Shown: piece after piece, positions 61,714 through 64,000 of the stretch | Layout: every line of letters starts with the position of its first letter | How positions within the stretch are numbered: position 1 is the stretch's first letter | Translations under genes and position numbers: made by a program | DNA from: Saccharomyces uvarum | Lineage: Eukaryota > Ascomycota > Saccharomycetes > Saccharomycetales > Saccharomycetaceae | Direction of reading: 5' to 3' | Assembly: GCA_947243795.1 (NCBI GenBank) | Contig: OX365940.1 | Coordinates: 124,001-188,000 of the forward strand | Length of the DNA: 64,000 nt | The notes under the pieces: generated by a model | Databases searched by the model: none | The model's input: only the letters and a program-made list of their open reading frames with translations | Told to the model about the DNA's origin: nothing

Positions 61714-62625
61714 ATGGTCAAGGTCTGGAATATAACGCTGCGTTTGTTGATATTGCTATTTTTGGCAGGTAACACCCTGCTGTTGATTCTTATGATTATA
61801 TCTGGTGCCACCGACCACTATCCCGTGAACAGGTTCTACTGGGTACAGGGCAACACTACGGGCATTCCGAATGCGGGAGCCGAGACCCGTTGGACTTTCT
61901 GGGGCGCCTGTCTGCAGGACACCGATGGTACAGACACCTGCACGGGCAACCTGGCCCCTGCCTACCCCATCTCGCCTGTAGACAACTTCAACACGCACGT
62001 TAACGTCCCTCACCAATTTATTTCGAAGAGAGACGCTTTCTACTACTTGACTAGGTTTTCCTTCTGTTTCTTCTGGATCGCGTTGGCCTTTGTGGGTGTG
62101 TCTTTCATCCTATACATTCTGACTTGGTGCTCCAAGATGATATCGAACATGGTCTTCGTCCTCATGTCCTTCGGGTTTGTCTTCAACACCGCTGCGGTTG
62201 TCTTACAAACAGCTGCCTCAGTCATGGCAAAAAACGCCTTCCACAACGGTGACCGTAGCGCCAAGCTGGGTGCCTCCATGATGGGTATGGCATGGGCAAG
62301 TGTCTTTTTATGTATCGTGGAGTTTGTCTTGCTTACCGTTTCTTTTGTTAAATCAAGACTCGCTTCCAACTACCCGATCGATAATACAAGATACAGGGCT
62401 TCCTCCAAATGGAATCCTTTCCGCAGAGAAAAGGAACAAGCTACCGATCCCATCCTGACTACTGCTCCCGATGACGTCCAACAAAACGCAAGCATAGTGG
62501 GGCCATCTTCCAATACCAATGCGGTCACTGCCACTGCTGCTACGGAAAACCAACCCCAACCTAAAGGTATCAACTTCTTCACTATAAGGAAGTCGCACGA
62601 GCGTCCGGATGATATCTCTGTCTAG
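61714..62625 (+). CDS. SUR7: Eisosome / MCC plasma-membrane protein Sur7
   Basis: 303 aa (302 in S. cerevisiae). Sur7 is the founding four-span protein of the MCC/eisosome plasma-membrane domain, involved in endocytosis control, sphingolipid content and sporulation. Four membrane segments at about 8-30, 110-135, 142-168 and 190-213. The first outer loop has the claudin-like WxxWGxCxx...C pattern (WTFWGACLQDTDGTDTC). The C-terminal ~90 residues are a cytosolic, Thr/Asn/Pro-rich tail. Confidence 0.96.
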   Translation: MVKVWNITLRLLILLFLAGNTLLLILMIISGATDHYPVNRFYWVQGNTTGIPNAGAETRWTFWGACLQDTDGTDTCTGNLAPAYPISPVDNFNTHVNVPHQFISKRDAFYYLTRFSFCFFWIALAFVGVSFILYILTWCSKMISNMVFVLMSFGFVFNTAAVVLQTAASVMAKNAFHNGDRSAKLGASMMGMAWASVFLCIVEFVLLTVSFVKSRLASNYPIDNTRYRASSKWNPFRREKEQATDPILTTAPDDVQQNASIVGPSSNTNAVTATAATENQPQPKGINFFTIRKSHERPDDISV

Positions 62626-62728
62626 TGAGAGACTCTATTTTGTAATATATATTTATACCTTCCCCATCCCTTCCACAATATAATAGTATAATTTTAATAT
62701 TAATAATATCCTATATTTTTTTCACCGT

Positions 62729-62745
62729 CGGAGCACTCCTGTCCG
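62729..62745 (+). promoter_or_regulatory. Gal4 binding site (UAS-GAL) of GAL80
   Basis: CGG-N11-CCG, palindromic Gal4 site, 155 bp before the GAL80 ATG. In S. cerevisiae a single Gal4 site drives galactose induction of GAL80, giving negative feedback. Confidence 0.9.
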
Positions 62746-62899
62746 AAAAACTGCGAAAATGTTTGCTTGGTATACATAATATTCAAAATTCACTATTTTT
62801 CTGCATGTAGAAACATATTTTACATCATTGTTGGCCACTGCAAACCACTCCACTTCCGTATACAAGTCTAACCGCTAGTTTTCTCCGTGCCTCCTCGCC

Positions 62900-64000
62900 A
62901 TGGACTATAACAAGAGATCTTCCGTCTCCACAGTACCCAACGCAGCCCCCATAAGGGTTGGATTCATTGGCCTCAACGCTACCAAAGGGTGGGCGATCAA
63001 AACTCATTATCCCGCCATACTGCAGCTATCGTCCCAATTTCAAATCACTGCCTTATACAGCCCAAAGATAGAGACCTCCATTTCCACTATCCAACAACTG
63101 AAACTCGGCAATGCCACGGCCTTCCCCACTTTAGAATCATTTGCGTCTTCTGCCACTGTGGACATGATAGTAATAACCATCCAGGTGGCCAGCCACTATG
63201 AGGTTCTAGTGCCCCTCTTGAAATACTCCCAAAATAATCCGAATCTCAAGTATCTTTTCGTAGAATGGGCCCTTGCATGTTCTCTGGATCAAGCAGAATC
63301 GATTTATAAGGCAGCTGCCGAACGTGGACTACAAACTATTATTTCTTTACAAGGCCGTAAATCACCATACATCTTGAGAGCCAAAGAACTAATCTCTGAA
63401 GGTTACATTGGCGACATCAACTCCATAGAAATTGCAGGAAACGGCGGTTGGTATGGCTATGAAAGACCCATTAAATCGCCGAATTATATTTATGAAATTG
63501 GCAATGGTGTAGATCTAGTGACCACCACATTTGGTCACACCATTGACCTTTTGCAATACATGACGAGCTCGTATTTTTCCAGAATAAACGCAATGGTGTT
63601 CAATAATATACCAGAACAAGAGCTAATAGATGAACATGGTAACCGATTAGGTCAGCGGGTTCTGAAGACCGTGCCCGATCACCTATTATTTCAAGGCACT
63701 TTATTAAACGGCAATGTCCCTGTATCATGTAGTTTCAAAGGCGGTAAACCTACCAAGAAATTTACCAAAAATTTAGTCATAGACATTCATGGTACCAAGG
63801 GCGACTTGAAACTTGAAGGCGATGCCGGCTTCGCAGAAATTTCAAATCTAGTCCTTTATTATAGTGGTACTAGGGCAAACGACCTGCCGCTAGCTAACGG
63901 TCAACAAGCTCCAGTAAATCTAGGCTACGATTCAGGCAAAGAGATCATGGAGGTTTATCATTTACGAAACTATAATGCTGTCGTAGGTAATATTCATCGA
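62900..64000 (+). CDS. GAL80: Galactose regulon repressor Gal80 (C-terminus cut by window edge)
   Basis: 367 codons from ATG 62900 to the window end with no stop; the full S. cerevisiae protein is 435 aa, so about 68 residues are missing. Gal80 binds the Gal4 activation domain and blocks it until Gal3 with galactose and ATP removes it. The start MDYNKRSSVSTVPNAAPIR and the Rossmann segment VGFIGLNATKGWAIKTHYPAI, which binds NAD(P), are typical. The rest of the Gfo/Idh/MocA-like fold follows (FVEWALACSLDQAESIYKAA, GGWYGYERP). It is truncated by the window, not broken. Confidence 0.97.
   Translation, partial: MDYNKRSSVSTVPNAAPIRVGFIGLNATKGWAIKTHYPAILQLSSQFQITALYSPKIETSISTIQQLKLGNATAFPTLESFASSATVDMIVITIQVASHYEVLVPLLKYSQNNPNLKYLFVEWALACSLDQAESIYKAAAERGLQTIISLQGRKSPYILRAKELISEGYIGDINSIEIAGNGGWYGYERPIKSPNYIYEIGNGVDLVTTTFGHTIDLLQYMTSSYFSRINAMVFNNIPEQELIDEHGNRLGQRVLKTVPDHLLFQGTLLNGNVPVSCSFKGGKPTKKFTKNLVIDIHGTKGDLKLEGDAGFAEISNLVLYYSGTRANDLPLANGQQAPVNLGYDSGKEIMEVYHLRNYNAVVGNIHR

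Overview
The window is nuclear DNA of a Saccharomyces sensu stricto yeast. It matches the left arm of S. cerevisiae chromosome XIII, running from the 3' end of a YML081W (TDA9)-like gene to most of GAL80 (YML051W). Gene order and strand follow S. cerevisiae as I remember it (YML080 down to YML051). The protein sequences are clearly diverged from the S. cerevisiae versions I recall: the War1 N-terminus, Sml1, Hug1, Cog8 and Yml053c differ a lot, while Rps1b, Tem1 and Cyb2 are nearly the same. This points to a non-cerevisiae member of the genus (S. mikatae, S. kudriavzevii, S. jurei or the arboricola/uvarum group are all possible). I cannot fix the species by eye. Comparisons with S. cerevisiae proteins are from memory, not from a search.

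Layout: 1-4 kb, TDA9 tail, DUS1, YML079W, CPR3, BET5. 4-16 kb, the minus-strand genes WAR1, HMG1, FPR3 and RPL6A (intron 421 bp). Two unusual stretches lie here: a GC-rich block with palindromic motifs upstream of HMG1, and a broken YHI9-like (PhzF-family) gene between FPR3 and RPL6A. 16-23 kb, TCB3 and COG8. 23-25.4 kb, an Arg tRNA and a broken, unrecognised gene for a membrane-anchored cysteine-rich protein. 25-31 kb, DAK1, POB3, ITT1, with a perfect extended ORC-binding consensus (candidate origin) between POB3 and ITT1. 31-39 kb, ERV41 (intron), SMA2, ORC1, TEM1, RPS1B. 39-50 kb, MFT1, PIF1, OGG1, NTE1. 50-54 kb, the two ribonucleotide-reductase inhibitors HUG1 and SML1 side by side, then CMP2. 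54-57 kb, IMD4 (intron carrying a box C/D snoRNA, SNR54) and SPC2. 57-64 kb, CYB2, a degenerate Ty delta solo LTR next to a Tyr tRNA with intron, YML053C, SUR7 and GAL80, which runs off the right edge.

The genes are the usual yeast mix of housekeeping and condition-specific functions and do not form one pathway. Small functional groups are visible: HUG1/SML1 (RNR control), PIF1/OGG1 (DNA maintenance, divergent promoter), WAR1/HMG1 and NTE1/TCB3 (membrane, lipid and acid stress). Several promoters carry recognisable sites: a Crt1/Rfx1 X-box inside a 20-bp inverted repeat at HUG1, a Gal4 site at GAL80, an Ndt80 MSE at SMA2, and Rap1 pairs at RPL6A and RPS1B. All orthologous coding genes look intact. 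The decayed items are the YHI9-like relic, the frameshifted gene next to DAK1, and the LTR. I found no prokaryote-type mobile element, CRISPR array or operon, as expected for a yeast nuclear chromosome.
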